Positions 15,220 through 23,422 of a stretch of 64,000 nucleotides of DNA are shown here, piece after piece. How positions within the stretch are numbered: the stretch's first letter is position 1; each line of letters opens with the position of its first letter. Under the pieces are notes generated by a model that was not told the DNA's origin, made no database searches, and saw only the letters and a list, made by a program, of their open reading frames with translations. Source of the stretch: an uncultured Roseibium sp. (lineage in GTDB: Bacteria; Pseudomonadota; Alphaproteobacteria; Rhizobiales; Stappiaceae); NCBI RefSeq assembly GCF_947494555.1, contig NZ_CANLVF010000001.1:868001-932000 (forward strand), read 5' to 3'. The translations under genes were made by a program, and so were the position numbers.

Positions 15220-15735
15220 TGTCATCCCGGTTTAGCGCGTAGCGCCAAGACCGGGACCCAGTCCTCCTTGCGGCGATAAGGTCCGCAGGCGTTGGCGATT
15301 ACTGGATCCCTGCCTTCGCAGGGATGACAAGTCTGAGGTGTTCCGGGGGTGCAAAGTGTTTGTCATCCCGGTTTGACGCGCAGCGACAAGACCGGGATCC
15401 AGTCCTCCCTGCGGTGATAGGGTCCGCAATCGTCGGCGGTTACTGGTTCCCTGCCTTCGCAGGGATGACAACAGTGAGATGTTCCCGTGCGTGTGCGGGT
15501 TTGCTTGTCATCGCGGTTTGGCGCGTAGCGTCAAGACCGGGATCTAGTAGCCCCTGCGGTGATCGGGTCCGCCGGCGTCGGCGATTGCTGGTTTCCTGCC
15601 TGCGCAGGGATGACAAGTCTGAGGTGTTCCGGGGGTGCAAAGTGTTTGTCATCCCGGTTTGACGCGCAGCGGCAAGACCGGGATCCGGTCCTCCCTGCGG
15701 TGATAGGGCCCGCAGGCTTCGGCGATTGCGGTGCC
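15220..15735 (+). repeat. Tandem array of four palindromic ~110-bp elements
   Basis: Four copies at 15220-15329, 15361-15470, 15506-15615 and 15647-about 15735 (the last lacks its right end). Each full copy is 110 bp, starts tgtcatcccggttt and ends ccctgcctncgcagggatgaca, so the outer ends are inverted repeats (tgtcatccc/gggatgaca; copy 3 has one changed base). Inside are two further hairpins: cccggttt...aagaccggg and ccctgcctncgcaggg. The period is 141-145 bp because spacers are also repeated: the 31-nt spacer after copy 1 and the one after copy 3 are identical. A fifth copy lies at 35705-35815. The elements contain no gene; they resemble non-autonomous REP/MITE-type elements. Confidence 0.9.
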
Positions 15736-15944
15736 CTTGCTATTACAGGTGCGCGCTGAAGCAGGCTGTATCAACTCCTACATTATAGCGGCTAAAGCCA
15801 GCACACCATCGCGTGCCTGCGCCTTTTCTTGTCCCCATCTATTGGTGATTTCTCGCCTCGCCAGAAACACTTTGTTGCTATATTGTTCTTCACAATCGAG
15901 ACAAAGTGTTCTTGAAAGATCTTACGCAACTGGACCAGCAAATC

Positions 15945-18380
15945 ATGGCAGACCCGGGCGGGTATGACGATTCCTACGACGATCCATTTCAGCCAGCGGC
16001 AGCGCGCGGTGAGCCGGCGCCCGTACCGCCGCGACCACAGGGCGGGATTGCAGCGCGGGCCATGGCTGCGCGCCAGGCACCGGACTATCTGACAGGCCTG
16101 AACCCGGAACAGAAACTTGCCGTTGAAACGACAGAGGGTCCGGTTCTCGTTCTCGCCGGTGCCGGGACAGGCAAGACCCGCGTTCTGACAACCCGCATCG
16201 CCCACATTCTGGCGACGGGCCGCGCCCGGCAGAATGAAATTCTCGCCGTGACCTTCACGAACAAAGCGGCGCGCGAGATGAAGGAACGCATCGCGAAATT
16301 TGTCGGCGGGAACGTGGAAGGGATGGCCTGGCTCGGGACGTTCCACTCCATCTGCGTGAAAATCCTGAGAAAGCATGCCGAACTCGTCGGTCTGAAATCG
16401 AGCTTCACGATCCTGGACACGGATGATCAGATCCGGCTGATAAAACAGATCATCCAGGCCGAAGGGCTGGACGACAAGCGCTGGACGGCCAGAACCTTTG
16501 CCGGAATGCTCGACGGATGGAAGAACCGGGCGCTGACCCCTGAGCAGGTGCCGGAAGGGGAAGCGCGCGCCTTTGCCAATGGCAAGGGACGCAGGCTCTA
16601 CGAGGAATACCAGGAACGGCTTTCCATCCTTAATGCGGCGGATTTCGGTGATTTGCTTTTGCATGTCATCACGCTTTTCAAAACGCAGCCGGATGTTCTG
16701 AAGGAGTATCAGCGCCGGTTCCGTTACATGCTGGTGGATGAATATCAGGACACCAACATTGCCCAGTATCTCTGGCTGCGCCTTCTGGCACAGGCCAATC
16801 CGAACGTGTGTTGCGTTGGCGATGACGACCAGTCGATCTATGGTTGGCGCGGCGCTGAAGTCGATAACATCCTGCGCTTCGAACATGATTTCAAGGGCGC
16901 CGTGGTCATACGTCTTGAGCGCAATTACCGCTCGACGAGCCATATTCTGGCGGCGGCTTCCCATCTGATTTCCTTCAACCAGGACAGGCTTGGAAAGACC
17001 CTTTTCACTGACTTCGAGGAACCAGATCACGATCTGGTCTCTGTTGCGTCCGTCTGGGATTCCGAAGAGGAGGCCCGGACGATTGGCGACGAGATCGAAG
17101 CACTGCAAAGCAAGGGACACGCGCTGAACGATATGGCTGTGCTTGTGCGTGCGTCGTTCCAGCTGCGCGAGTTTGAAGAGCGCTTTGTCACGCTTGGACT
17201 GAATTACCGCGTCATTGGAGGCCCCCGTTTTTACGAGCGCATGGAAATACGCGATGCGCTCGCCTATTTCCGCTGCGTGGTGCAACCGGCCGACGATCTT
17301 GCCTTTGAGCGGATCGTCAACACACCGAAACGCGGGCTTGGCAACGCGACGCTGAAGCTGGTGCATGGCCTTGCCAGGGCGGAGCGCATCCCCTTGATGC
17401 AGGCGGCGCAGCAGCTGATTGACACGGAAGAACTGAAACCCAAGCCACGCAATGCCCTGAAGAACGTGCTCGACAATTTTGAGCGCTGGCGGCGCCAGAC
17501 TGATCAGCTCAGCCATATCGAATTGGCGGAGATCATTCTGGATGAGAGCGGCTATACCGAGATGTGGCGGCTGGACCGGTCCGCCGACGCGCCAGGGCGG
17601 CTCGACAACCTGAAAGAACTCGTTCGTTCAATGGAAGAGTTTGAATCGCTGGCCGGTTTTCTGGAGCACATCTCGCTCGTGATGGACCGGGACAGCGCTG
17701 ACGCCAGTGACGCGGTTTCGGTCATGACGCTGCACCAGGCCAAGGGGCTTGAGTTCGATACCGTTTTCCTGCCCGGGTGGGAAGAGGGGCTCTTTCCGCA
17801 TCAGCGGTCACTTGACGAAAGTGGACGCGCGGGTTTGGAAGAAGAGCGGCGGCTCGCTTATGTCGGCATCACCAGAGCAAAGAAACGGGCCAAACTGTAT
17901 TTCGCTTCGAACCGGCGCATACACGGGCTGTGGCAATCCACGGTTCCCTCTCGGTTTCTGGACGAACTTCCCGTCGATCATGTCGAGATTGCGGAGCCCT
18001 CGTCCAGCTATGGCGGTTATGCGGGCGGCGGCTACGGTCCGTCGCGTTTCGATAACAACGATCCGTTCGAGCGCGGCAGCTATTCGACACCTGGTTGGCA
18101 AAGGGCGCAGCGAGCACGTCAATCCGATGACGGATTTTCCGAAGGCGGTAAAGGATATCAGTCCGCGCGCACGAAGCGTCAGGGTCCTTTGACAATCGAA
18201 GGAGAACTTGTCGCCAAATCGGTCAGCGAAACGCCATCGGCCTACTCCGTCGGCGAACGGGTGTTCCACATCAAGTTCGGTTATGGGGCAATCACGTCAA
18301 TCGAGGGCAACAAGCTCACGGTCGATTTCGAAAAGGCTGGCGTCAAAAAAGTGATCGACAGTTTTGTCGAGCGGCATTGA
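15945..18380 (+). CDS. ATP-dependent 3'-5' DNA helicase, UvrD/PcrA type
   Basis: Superfamily 1A helicase for nucleotide excision and mismatch repair. From the ATG at 15945 it has 811 residues: a Pro/Gly-rich N-terminal tail, LNPEQKLAVETTEGPVLVLAGAGTGKT (Q-motif and Walker A, about 47-78), VDEYQDTN (motif II), GDDDQSIYGWRGA (motif III), LERNYRS (motif IV), VMTLHQAKGLEFDTVFLPG (motif V) and YVGITRAKKR (motif VI). The C-terminus ends in a Tudor-like GERVFHIKFGYGAITSI domain as in PcrA/UvrD. An open frame extends 13 codons upstream to a GTG without clear support. Neighbours do not inform function. Confidence 0.95.
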   Translation: MADPGGYDDSYDDPFQPAAARGEPAPVPPRPQGGIAARAMAARQAPDYLTGLNPEQKLAVETTEGPVLVLAGAGTGKTRVLTTRIAHILATGRARQNEILAVTFTNKAAREMKERIAKFVGGNVEGMAWLGTFHSICVKILRKHAELVGLKSSFTILDTDDQIRLIKQIIQAEGLDDKRWTARTFAGMLDGWKNRALTPEQVPEGEARAFANGKGRRLYEEYQERLSILNAADFGDLLLHVITLFKTQPDVLKEYQRRFRYMLVDEYQDTNIAQYLWLRLLAQANPNVCCVGDDDQSIYGWRGAEVDNILRFEHDFKGAVVIRLERNYRSTSHILAAASHLISFNQDRLGKTLFTDFEEPDHDLVSVASVWDSEEEARTIGDEIEALQSKGHALNDMAVLVRASFQLREFEERFVTLGLNYRVIGGPRFYERMEIRDALAYFRCVVQPADDLAFERIVNTPKRGLGNATLKLVHGLARAERIPLMQAAQQLIDTEELKPKPRNALKNVLDNFERWRRQTDQLSHIELAEIILDESGYTEMWRLDRSADAPGRLDNLKELVRSMEEFESLAGFLEHISLVMDRDSADASDAVSVMTLHQAKGLEFDTVFLPGWEEGLFPHQRSLDESGRAGLEEERRLAYVGITRAKKRAKLYFASNRRIHGLWQSTVPSRFLDELPVDHVEIAEPSSSYGGYAGGGYGPSRFDNNDPFERGSYSTPGWQRAQRARQSDDGFSEGGKGYQSARTKRQGPLTIEGELVAKSVSETPSAYSVGERVFHIKFGYGAITSIEGNKLTVDFEKAGVKKVIDSFVERH

Positions 18381-18531
18381 CGCTTTGAAACCGAACGGGC
18401 CGGCCGCCTGACGACGACCGGCCGCTTCGTAGTGTGCGCTTCAACGGGTTGTTATGGTTTCGAACCGCACACTGGAGAAAACCTGACAGGGGTTGCCGCG
18501 TCGCAGCGCCGTGTGGCCAGGCGAACAGCCA

Positions 18532-19023
18532 TCAGACCTTGAAATCCGCCAAAATCGCCGCGCTGTTTGAAGAAGACGCTTCGCCGCTCTGGTCGTAAGA
18601 CGTTCCGGTTTGAACCAGTTCCAGAACAGACGCCATGAACTCCTGGACCAAAGCGTTCAGATCCTGCCCGCCTGCATTGGAAAAACCGCCGTGGTGGGCT
18701 TGCGGGCCGATCTCGCCGTCTTCGAAAAGCGTGCTCAACTGGTCCGCCTGGTCTTGAGACAAGGTACCGGCATCCACCTGGCCGGAAAGCAGCGAGTCGA
18801 ATTTTGCCGTGAGCTCTTCCCTGGATGGAGGGCCCGACGCGAAATCCGGCGGGCCGGAAGCCTTGCGTTCTTCGTGCATGGCATCCAGGGCCGAAAGCAT
18901 GGCTTCGGAATCTTCAGCACTGATTTCGCCGGTCTCAACCTTTGCTTCCAGTGTGCTTGCCACCTGATCCCTGGGAGAAGTGCCGGGCGGAGGCATCACT
19001 GGTGCTGTGCCAATTGATATCAT
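18532..19023 (-). CDS. Uncharacterised small acidic protein, possibly CtrA-controlled
   Basis: I do not recognise this 163-residue protein. It has no signal peptide or membrane segment. It contains two related helical stretches, GEISAEDSEAMLSALDAMHEER and GTLSQDQADQLSTLFEDGEI, each after a glycine-started turn and Asp/Gln-rich, which suggests an internal duplication; between them is a Pro/Ser-rich segment, and the C-terminal part (DLNALVQEFMASVLELVQ) is amphipathic. Start ATG is preceded on the minus strand by aggagcaaatcg (good ribosome site). A perfect TTAA-N7-TTAA site sits about 60 nt upstream of the start codon, suggesting cell-cycle or motility control. Confidence 0.75.
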   Translation of the reverse strand: MISIGTAPVMPPPGTSPRDQVASTLEAKVETGEISAEDSEAMLSALDAMHEERKASGPPDFASGPPSREELTAKFDSLLSGQVDAGTLSQDQADQLSTLFEDGEIGPQAHHGGFSNAGGQDLNALVQEFMASVLELVQTGTSYDQSGEASSSNSAAILADFKV

Positions 19024-19082
19024 CGATTTGCTCCTGAAATGGGATGAACGCTGGTACTGAAATCACGTTGGAGTTGAGGAGG

Positions 19083-19099
19083 TTAACGACCTGTTAACC
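19083..19099. promoter_or_regulatory. CtrA-type binding site TTAA-N7-TTAACC
   Basis: The bases ttaacgacctgttaacc match the full CtrA consensus TTAA-N7-TTAAC with no mismatch. The site lies between two divergent transcription units: about 60 nt upstream of the minus-strand small protein and about 115 nt upstream of the response regulator. Known of the family: CtrA binds this motif near -35 regions of cell-cycle and flagellar genes in alphaproteobacteria. Confidence 0.6.
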
Positions 19100-19212
19100 G
19101 GTTGCCCGGCTCGTTTTCACCCTGTTTCCTGACCGATTTCCGGAAACATGCGGAAACAACTTTCCGAACTTTCTTGATGAATTTTTCCCGGCAATAAGCC
19201 TAAGGTCCGCAT

Positions 19213-19932
19213 ATGCAGAAGACGTCGCACATACTGGTTGTTGAGGATGATCCGGAAATCGGGATGCTCATCAAGCGCCACCTGATCGCCAACGATTTCA
19301 AGGTGACCCTTGCGCGTGACGCTCCGGAGATGGACAGGCTTCTGGCCAGCAACCGCGTTGATCTGATCGTTCTCGACATCATGCTGCCCGGCGAAGACGG
19401 CATCAGCATCTGCCGGCGTCTCAGAGCAACAGGTGCAATGCCAATCATCATCGTCTCCGCCAAGAACGAAGACATCGACAGGGTGATCGGCCTTGAGGTT
19501 GGCGCCGACGACTATCTTCCCAAGCCGTTCAATCCGCGCGAATTGATCGCACGTGTCAGGGCTCTCTTTCGCAGGGTAGACCTTGGCGGTGTTTCAGCCC
19601 CCATCGAAAGCGGCAAACTCTGTTTTGAAGGCTGGGAGATGGAGTGCCGCGCAAGACATCTGTTTAACGCCGACAAGGCTCTCGTGTCGCTGACACCGGC
19701 TGAGTTCAATCTGCTCCAGGTCTTGGCGGAGCGAAGTGGCCGGGTCCTGAGCCGTGATCAGCTCATCGAGCTCACTATGGGCCAGATTGGCGCTTCCAAT
19801 GGACGCAACATCGACATTCTGGTGAGCCGTCTCAGGTCCAAGCTTGAAGCGGGGGGCGCGCCCTATCAATACATTCGAACAGTGCGCGCGGGAGGTTATG
19901 AGTTTGTCGCACCTGTAAAGCGCGACGGATGA
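19213..19932 (+). CDS. OmpR-family response regulator
   Basis: Two-component DNA-binding response regulator of 239 residues. The receiver domain has the acidic pair at 11-13 (EDD), phospho-acceptor Asp55 in LIVLDIMLPGEDG, Ser82 and Lys104 (YLPKPF). The C-terminal winged-helix domain (about 130-235) has the transactivation loop and recognition helix GRNIDILVSRLRSKLE and ends VRAGGYEFV. The next gene, a histidine kinase, starts 1 nt after its stop, so the two form an operon and presumably a cognate pair. Target genes cannot be read from the sequence. Confidence 0.95.
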   Translation: MQKTSHILVVEDDPEIGMLIKRHLIANDFKVTLARDAPEMDRLLASNRVDLIVLDIMLPGEDGISICRRLRATGAMPIIIVSAKNEDIDRVIGLEVGADDYLPKPFNPRELIARVRALFRRVDLGGVSAPIESGKLCFEGWEMECRARHLFNADKALVSLTPAEFNLLQVLAERSGRVLSRDQLIELTMGQIGASNGRNIDILVSRLRSKLEAGGAPYQYIRTVRAGGYEFVAPVKRDG

Positions 19933-19933
19933 C

Positions 19934-21274
19934 ATGATCAGGCGCTTGTGGCCGGACTCTATGCTGTATCAGGTCCTCGTCCTGATGTCGGTCGCCGGAC
20001 TTGTGATGATCATTGCCACGGTCGTCGTTGTGCTCTTTCTGAAGGCGGCGCTGGAAAACAATCTAGCGCTCATGAACAGCCACAAGGTCAGTCTTGCAAT
20101 CGGCAAGCTCAACGAGACCCCCGCCGATGATAGGTTGGCTGTGCTTGGGGACATGCGTCGCTCGGCCCCGAACGTGAATATCTGGTTTGTCAGCGAAGAA
20201 GACCTCAAAGCCGCAACCGGTCCTGAAGGCGGAAAACGGTTCGGCCCGTTTCGCCTGGGCGAGACACTGCTTGGCATGAAGGTCGAGCATGTGCTCGGGC
20301 CGCGTGAATTGGGGATCGGTAAGCCCCCGCAACTCTTCATTCGCTTGTCCGATGGCAGTCTTATCCTTGCCGAATGGGGATTTCGGGGCCCACCGCCGCC
20401 TATACTGGGTCTTCCGTTTTATCTGTTTTTCGGCTTTCTGGTGCTGACCTTCTTTGCGCTTATGTTGTGGGCTGCCCGCTCGCTCGTAAGACCGATGGAG
20501 CACCTGGCGCAATCGGCGGAAACGTTCGGCGAAAGATCGACAGTGCCGGTTCCTGTAAAGGAGGCAGGCCCGAAAGAAGTGCGGTCTGCGGCGCAGGCGT
20601 TCAACCGCATGCAGTTGAGAATAAACGATTTTCTTGAAAGACGGACGCGTATGCTTGCCGCAATCAGCCATGACTTGCGCACGCCGTTGACGCGTTTGCG
20701 TCTGCGGCTCGATCTTCTTGAAGAAGGTGATATCCGGGACAGGAGCCTTGAAGACCTCAATATCATGGACCGCCAGATCAACGCGGCGCTGACATTCTTG
20801 AGGGACGGAGCCAGTTCGGAAGAACCGATGCGCATCGATGTCCCAAGCCTTCTTCACGCACTCGTCGACCAATATTGCGATCTTGGCTTTTCGATAGATC
20901 TTCGCTGCAGCGGACAATTTTCGATCATGGCCAGGCGCGGCGAACTTGAGCGCGCATTGTCCAATTTGCTTGATAACGCGAACAAGTACGCAAATGCGGT
21001 CGAGATCGATGCCAGCGCGAGCGGCGACAAGGTGAGGATCGACATTATTGATCACGGCCCCGGTATTTCCGAACCGGAAAAACACAGGCTCCTGGAACCG
21101 TTCGAACGCGGTGACCACGCGCGTCAAATCCAAAAGGACACAGGCTTCGGATTAGGATTGCCGACCAGCAAGACCATTGTGGAGGCAGGCGGCGGTACAT
21201 TGGAACTGCGCGATACCAGGGGTGGCGGCCTGACCGTTCGCCTTACTTTCCCACTTAACAAAGCATTGCAATAG
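19934..21274 (+). CDS. Sensor histidine kinase
   Basis: Membrane sensor kinase of 446 residues, partner of the response regulator just upstream. Transmembrane segments at about 15-38 and 158-180 enclose a periplasmic domain of about 120 residues. A HAMP domain follows (RPMEHLAQSAETFG to about 235), then the dimerisation domain with the phosphorylated His246 in ISHDLRTPLTRLRLRL, and the ATP-binding domain with N box (ERALSNLLDNANKYA), G1 box (DHGPGI) and G2 box (GFGLGLPTSK). EnvZ-like layout. The signal is unknown. Confidence 0.95.
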   Translation: MIRRLWPDSMLYQVLVLMSVAGLVMIIATVVVVLFLKAALENNLALMNSHKVSLAIGKLNETPADDRLAVLGDMRRSAPNVNIWFVSEEDLKAATGPEGGKRFGPFRLGETLLGMKVEHVLGPRELGIGKPPQLFIRLSDGSLILAEWGFRGPPPPILGLPFYLFFGFLVLTFFALMLWAARSLVRPMEHLAQSAETFGERSTVPVPVKEAGPKEVRSAAQAFNRMQLRINDFLERRTRMLAAISHDLRTPLTRLRLRLDLLEEGDIRDRSLEDLNIMDRQINAALTFLRDGASSEEPMRIDVPSLLHALVDQYCDLGFSIDLRCSGQFSIMARRGELERALSNLLDNANKYANAVEIDASASGDKVRIDIIDHGPGISEPEKHRLLEPFERGDHARQIQKDTGFGLGLPTSKTIVEAGGGTLELRDTRGGGLTVRLTFPLNKALQ

Positions 21275-21282
21275 GCAATCTG

Positions 21283-21843
21283 TCAGAGATCGACGCCCTT
21301 TGGTTTGATGAGCATCGAGCGTTCCTGCAGATATGGATGGATCTCGACAGCCTCCCGGAGCGTTTCCTGACCAAGCTTGATGCGCCCGAGCGTCATGTAG
21401 ATCATTGCCTTGCCGGAGAGTGCTCCAAAATGGCGGGGTTCCAGCTCAAGAACCCGCTCTATGTCATTCAGGCTGGTTTCGTAGTTGCCCTGAAGGAACA
21501 GAATGAAAGCGCGCTGGTTCCAGCCCTCGGCGTAGTCCGGAGCCTCTTTGACGACTTCGTCAAGAATGTCCTTGCCGCCTTGAAAATCGTACTGCTCGCG
21601 CTTGCGCATTGCAGCTTCCACTTTCGATTTCAGTTGAGGGGTCGGTGCTGCTTCGATCCACGACTGCCAGATTTCTCTTTCGATGCTTTTGGCTTCCGCT
21701 TCGGTTGTTGCATTTTTCAAGGCTTCAAACAGATCGTCGCGCGTTGTTTCAGCATAGGACGTTCCCGCGATCATGCACAGACAGACCAGAAGAACCGCAA
21801 GCAGCCGGTTTGGATGAAATCCCGAGTTTTGCATCAAATTCAT
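21283..21843 (-). CDS. Secreted TPR protein
   Basis: Tetratricopeptide-repeat protein of 186 residues from the ATG at 21843, chosen because GGGAGG precedes it while the upstream in-frame ATG at 21873 has no ribosome site. An N-terminal signal peptide (LLAVLLVCLCMIAGTSYA) suggests export to the periplasm. Two or three TPR-like helix pairs follow (DYAEGWNQRAFILFLQGNYETSLNDIERVLELEPRHFGALSGKAMIYMTLGRIKLG). TPRs mediate protein contacts; no partner can be named. It converges on the histidine kinase gene, whose stop is 9 nt away. Confidence 0.85.
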   Translation of the reverse strand: MNLMQNSGFHPNRLLAVLLVCLCMIAGTSYAETTRDDLFEALKNATTEAEAKSIEREIWQSWIEAAPTPQLKSKVEAAMRKREQYDFQGGKDILDEVVKEAPDYAEGWNQRAFILFLQGNYETSLNDIERVLELEPRHFGALSGKAMIYMTLGRIKLGQETLREAVEIHPYLQERSMLIKPKGVDL

Positions 21844-21979
21844 TGTCGTCACGCGCCTCCCTTCGGAAAACATGGCGCAAACGCCGGAATTGGCCAGTCA
21901 ATTGTTATTGACGCTGGTGTGTTCTCGTTAGTGCGGCTATACCGCACGCCTTGATCAGTCTATCGAAGTGGATACGGGA

Positions 21980-22870
21980 ATGAGAACCATCCGGGTGCGG
22001 ATCGTGGCGGAGGAACTGGAAGCCAAACGGATTGCGGATATCCTCGAGCAAGCCTTTGAGGAAGACGGGAACCCGGTGTCCATCTATGAATCTTCTGATG
22101 ACGGCCGCGTATGGTCGGCCGAGATCCTGCTATTTGAGATGGAACCGCAAGAGGCAGCGGATCTTGTTCGCGACCGTGTCGGGTCCGATGCATTTGCCGC
22201 GCCGATCGAGGCGGAAGAACTTCCCGATATCAACTGGGTGGAAAAGAGCCTGGAAGGATTGAAACCGGTGCGTGCCGGCCGGTTTGTCGTGCATGGCGGC
22301 CATGACCGGACGAAGGTTCCGGGGGGCGCGATCGGTCTCGAAATCGAAGCGGCCCAGGCCTTTGGGACGGGACACCACGGCACGACGGCCGGGTGTCTTG
22401 AGGAGATAGACCGGCTTCTCTCCCTTCGCGAATACAGCAATATCCTCGATCTGGGGACCGGGACGGGTGTGCTGGCGATTGCAGCCGCGCTCATGAACCG
22501 TCAGTCAGTGCTTGCAACGGATATCGATCCTGTAGCCACCAAGACAGCGCTTGAAAATGCGCGGCTTAATGGGGCGGGACACTTGGTCAGCGGCTTTACG
22601 GCGAACGGCGTCGAAGATCGGCGGTTCAACGAATTTGGCCCCTTCGACCTTGTCATTGCGAATATTCTGGCGCGTCCCCTTATGCGGATGGCCAAATCGA
22701 TCGGTCACCAGACGGCGCAGACCGCGACACTTGTCCTCTCCGGATTGAGGGTGGAGGACGGCCCGCGGATCCTGTTCGCCTATCGCTGCCAGGGCTTCGT
22801 ATTGGACCGGAGGCGCGAGAAAAACGGTTGGCTGACGCTCACTTTGGTGCGTGGCCGCAAAGTCGCCTGA
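21980..22870 (+). CDS. prmA: Ribosomal protein L11 methyltransferase
   Basis: SAM-dependent enzyme that trimethylates ribosomal protein L11. The protein has an N-terminal substrate-binding domain, then PGxAFGTGHHGTT-type motif (EIEAAQAFGTGHHGTTAGCLE), SAM-binding LDLGTGTGVLAIAAA, and the catalytic-loop NPxY-like FDLVIANILARPLM. All are PrmA signatures. Start ATG at 21980; an in-frame GTG four codons earlier is possible. A strong terminator follows. 297 residues is normal. Confidence 0.95.
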   Translation: MRTIRVRIVAEELEAKRIADILEQAFEEDGNPVSIYESSDDGRVWSAEILLFEMEPQEAADLVRDRVGSDAFAAPIEAEELPDINWVEKSLEGLKPVRAGRFVVHGGHDRTKVPGGAIGLEIEAAQAFGTGHHGTTAGCLEEIDRLLSLREYSNILDLGTGTGVLAIAAALMNRQSVLATDIDPVATKTALENARLNGAGHLVSGFTANGVEDRRFNEFGPFDLVIANILARPLMRMAKSIGHQTAQTATLVLSGLRVEDGPRILFAYRCQGFVLDRRREKNGWLTLTLVRGRKVA

Positions 22871-22904
22871 CGGCGGGTAGGGAAAAGACACCCTTGAAAC
22901 TGAA

Positions 22905-22938
22905 AAGGGCCCGCCGGTTGACCGGCAGGCCCTTTTTC
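22905..22938 (+). terminator. Terminator of prmA, probably bidirectional
   Basis: Arms aagggcccgccggt and accggcaggccctt form a long stem around ttg with one mismatched position, followed by ttttt. The reverse strand also ends in a short T-run, so it can serve the converging DUF1127 gene. Confidence 0.85.
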
Positions 22939-22970
22939 ATATGCACAGTGCTGCTGAGCGCCTGAGCCCC

Positions 22971-23189
22971 TTAGAACGGGTTGGTCATTGACCCTTCGCG
23001 TTCCAGCTGCTTGCGGTCATAGCCGTGAGCTGCGAGCGTGGCATCGTCCAGAGACAGCAAGTAGCCATTTACGTAGCGGCGAGCCTGCTGGGACCGTGCT
23101 TCTACCATGCGGTCGAATGCGCGGCGAACGAAGCTGGAGCCAGTACGTGTCGAAGTCGTTGTTGCGATAGTCATCGTGGTTATTCCCAT
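22971..23189 (-). CDS. DUF1127 (YjiS-like) small protein
   Basis: Small basic protein of up to 72 residues with the C-terminal DUF1127 pattern: an Arg-rich amphipathic helix (FVRRAFDRMVEARSQQARRYVNGYLLSLDDATLAAHGYDRKQLER). The motif LxxLDDxxLxxxGxxRxxI is the family signature. DUF1127 proteins in alphaproteobacteria are known to bind RNA or influence phosphate/carbon and small-RNA turnover; the role of this one is unknown. An in-frame ATG six codons in (23174) is an alternative start. The upstream region, shared with the divergent aminopeptidase gene, carries two perfect palindromes. Confidence 0.85.
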   Translation of the reverse strand: MGITTMTIATTTSTRTGSSFVRRAFDRMVEARSQQARRYVNGYLLSLDDATLAAHGYDRKQLEREGSMTNPF

Positions 23190-23300
23190 TTGAAGATCAA
23201 GAGCTTCCCTAGGGAGAAACGTCTTTATTCGTTGTTGAACCCTATATGCGCCTTTGAAGCGCGTTAAGGTAGGCCTTCAAATGCATGACAGCTCTGCATC

Positions 23301-23337
23301 TTTCGCATATGCGAAATGAAATATTGCATTGCAATAT
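23301..23337. promoter_or_regulatory. Two adjacent operator-like palindromes
   Basis: Perfect 16-bp palindrome tttcgcatatgcgaaa (23301-23316), then 4 nt, then 17-bp palindrome atattgcattgcaatat (23321-23337, one-base centre). They lie about 85-120 nt before the ATG of the aminopeptidase gene and about 110 nt upstream of the divergent DUF1127 gene. Perfect dyads of this size are typical of dimeric repressor or activator sites; the binding proteins are not known. Confidence 0.55.
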
Positions 23338-23422
23338 CAATATTCAGGTTTCCGAATCTCCCGGTTTTGCGGAAAAATTATCCGGGTTGATCCAAGCGAG
23401 CGGTCAAATTACCGTGCCGCTC

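Noticed and set aside
15220..15735. Possible CRISPR array
   Set aside because: Units are ~110 bp with internal dyads and imperfect copies, and spacers are partly identical. No cas genes. A MITE/REP-type array fits better.
15232..15760. Several short frames in the repeat array
   Set aside because: They repeat the same amino-acid words because the DNA is repeated, and lack ribosome sites.
15792..17516. 574-codon minus-strand frame over the helicase
   Set aside because: Antisense to helicase motifs; product composition is not protein-like.
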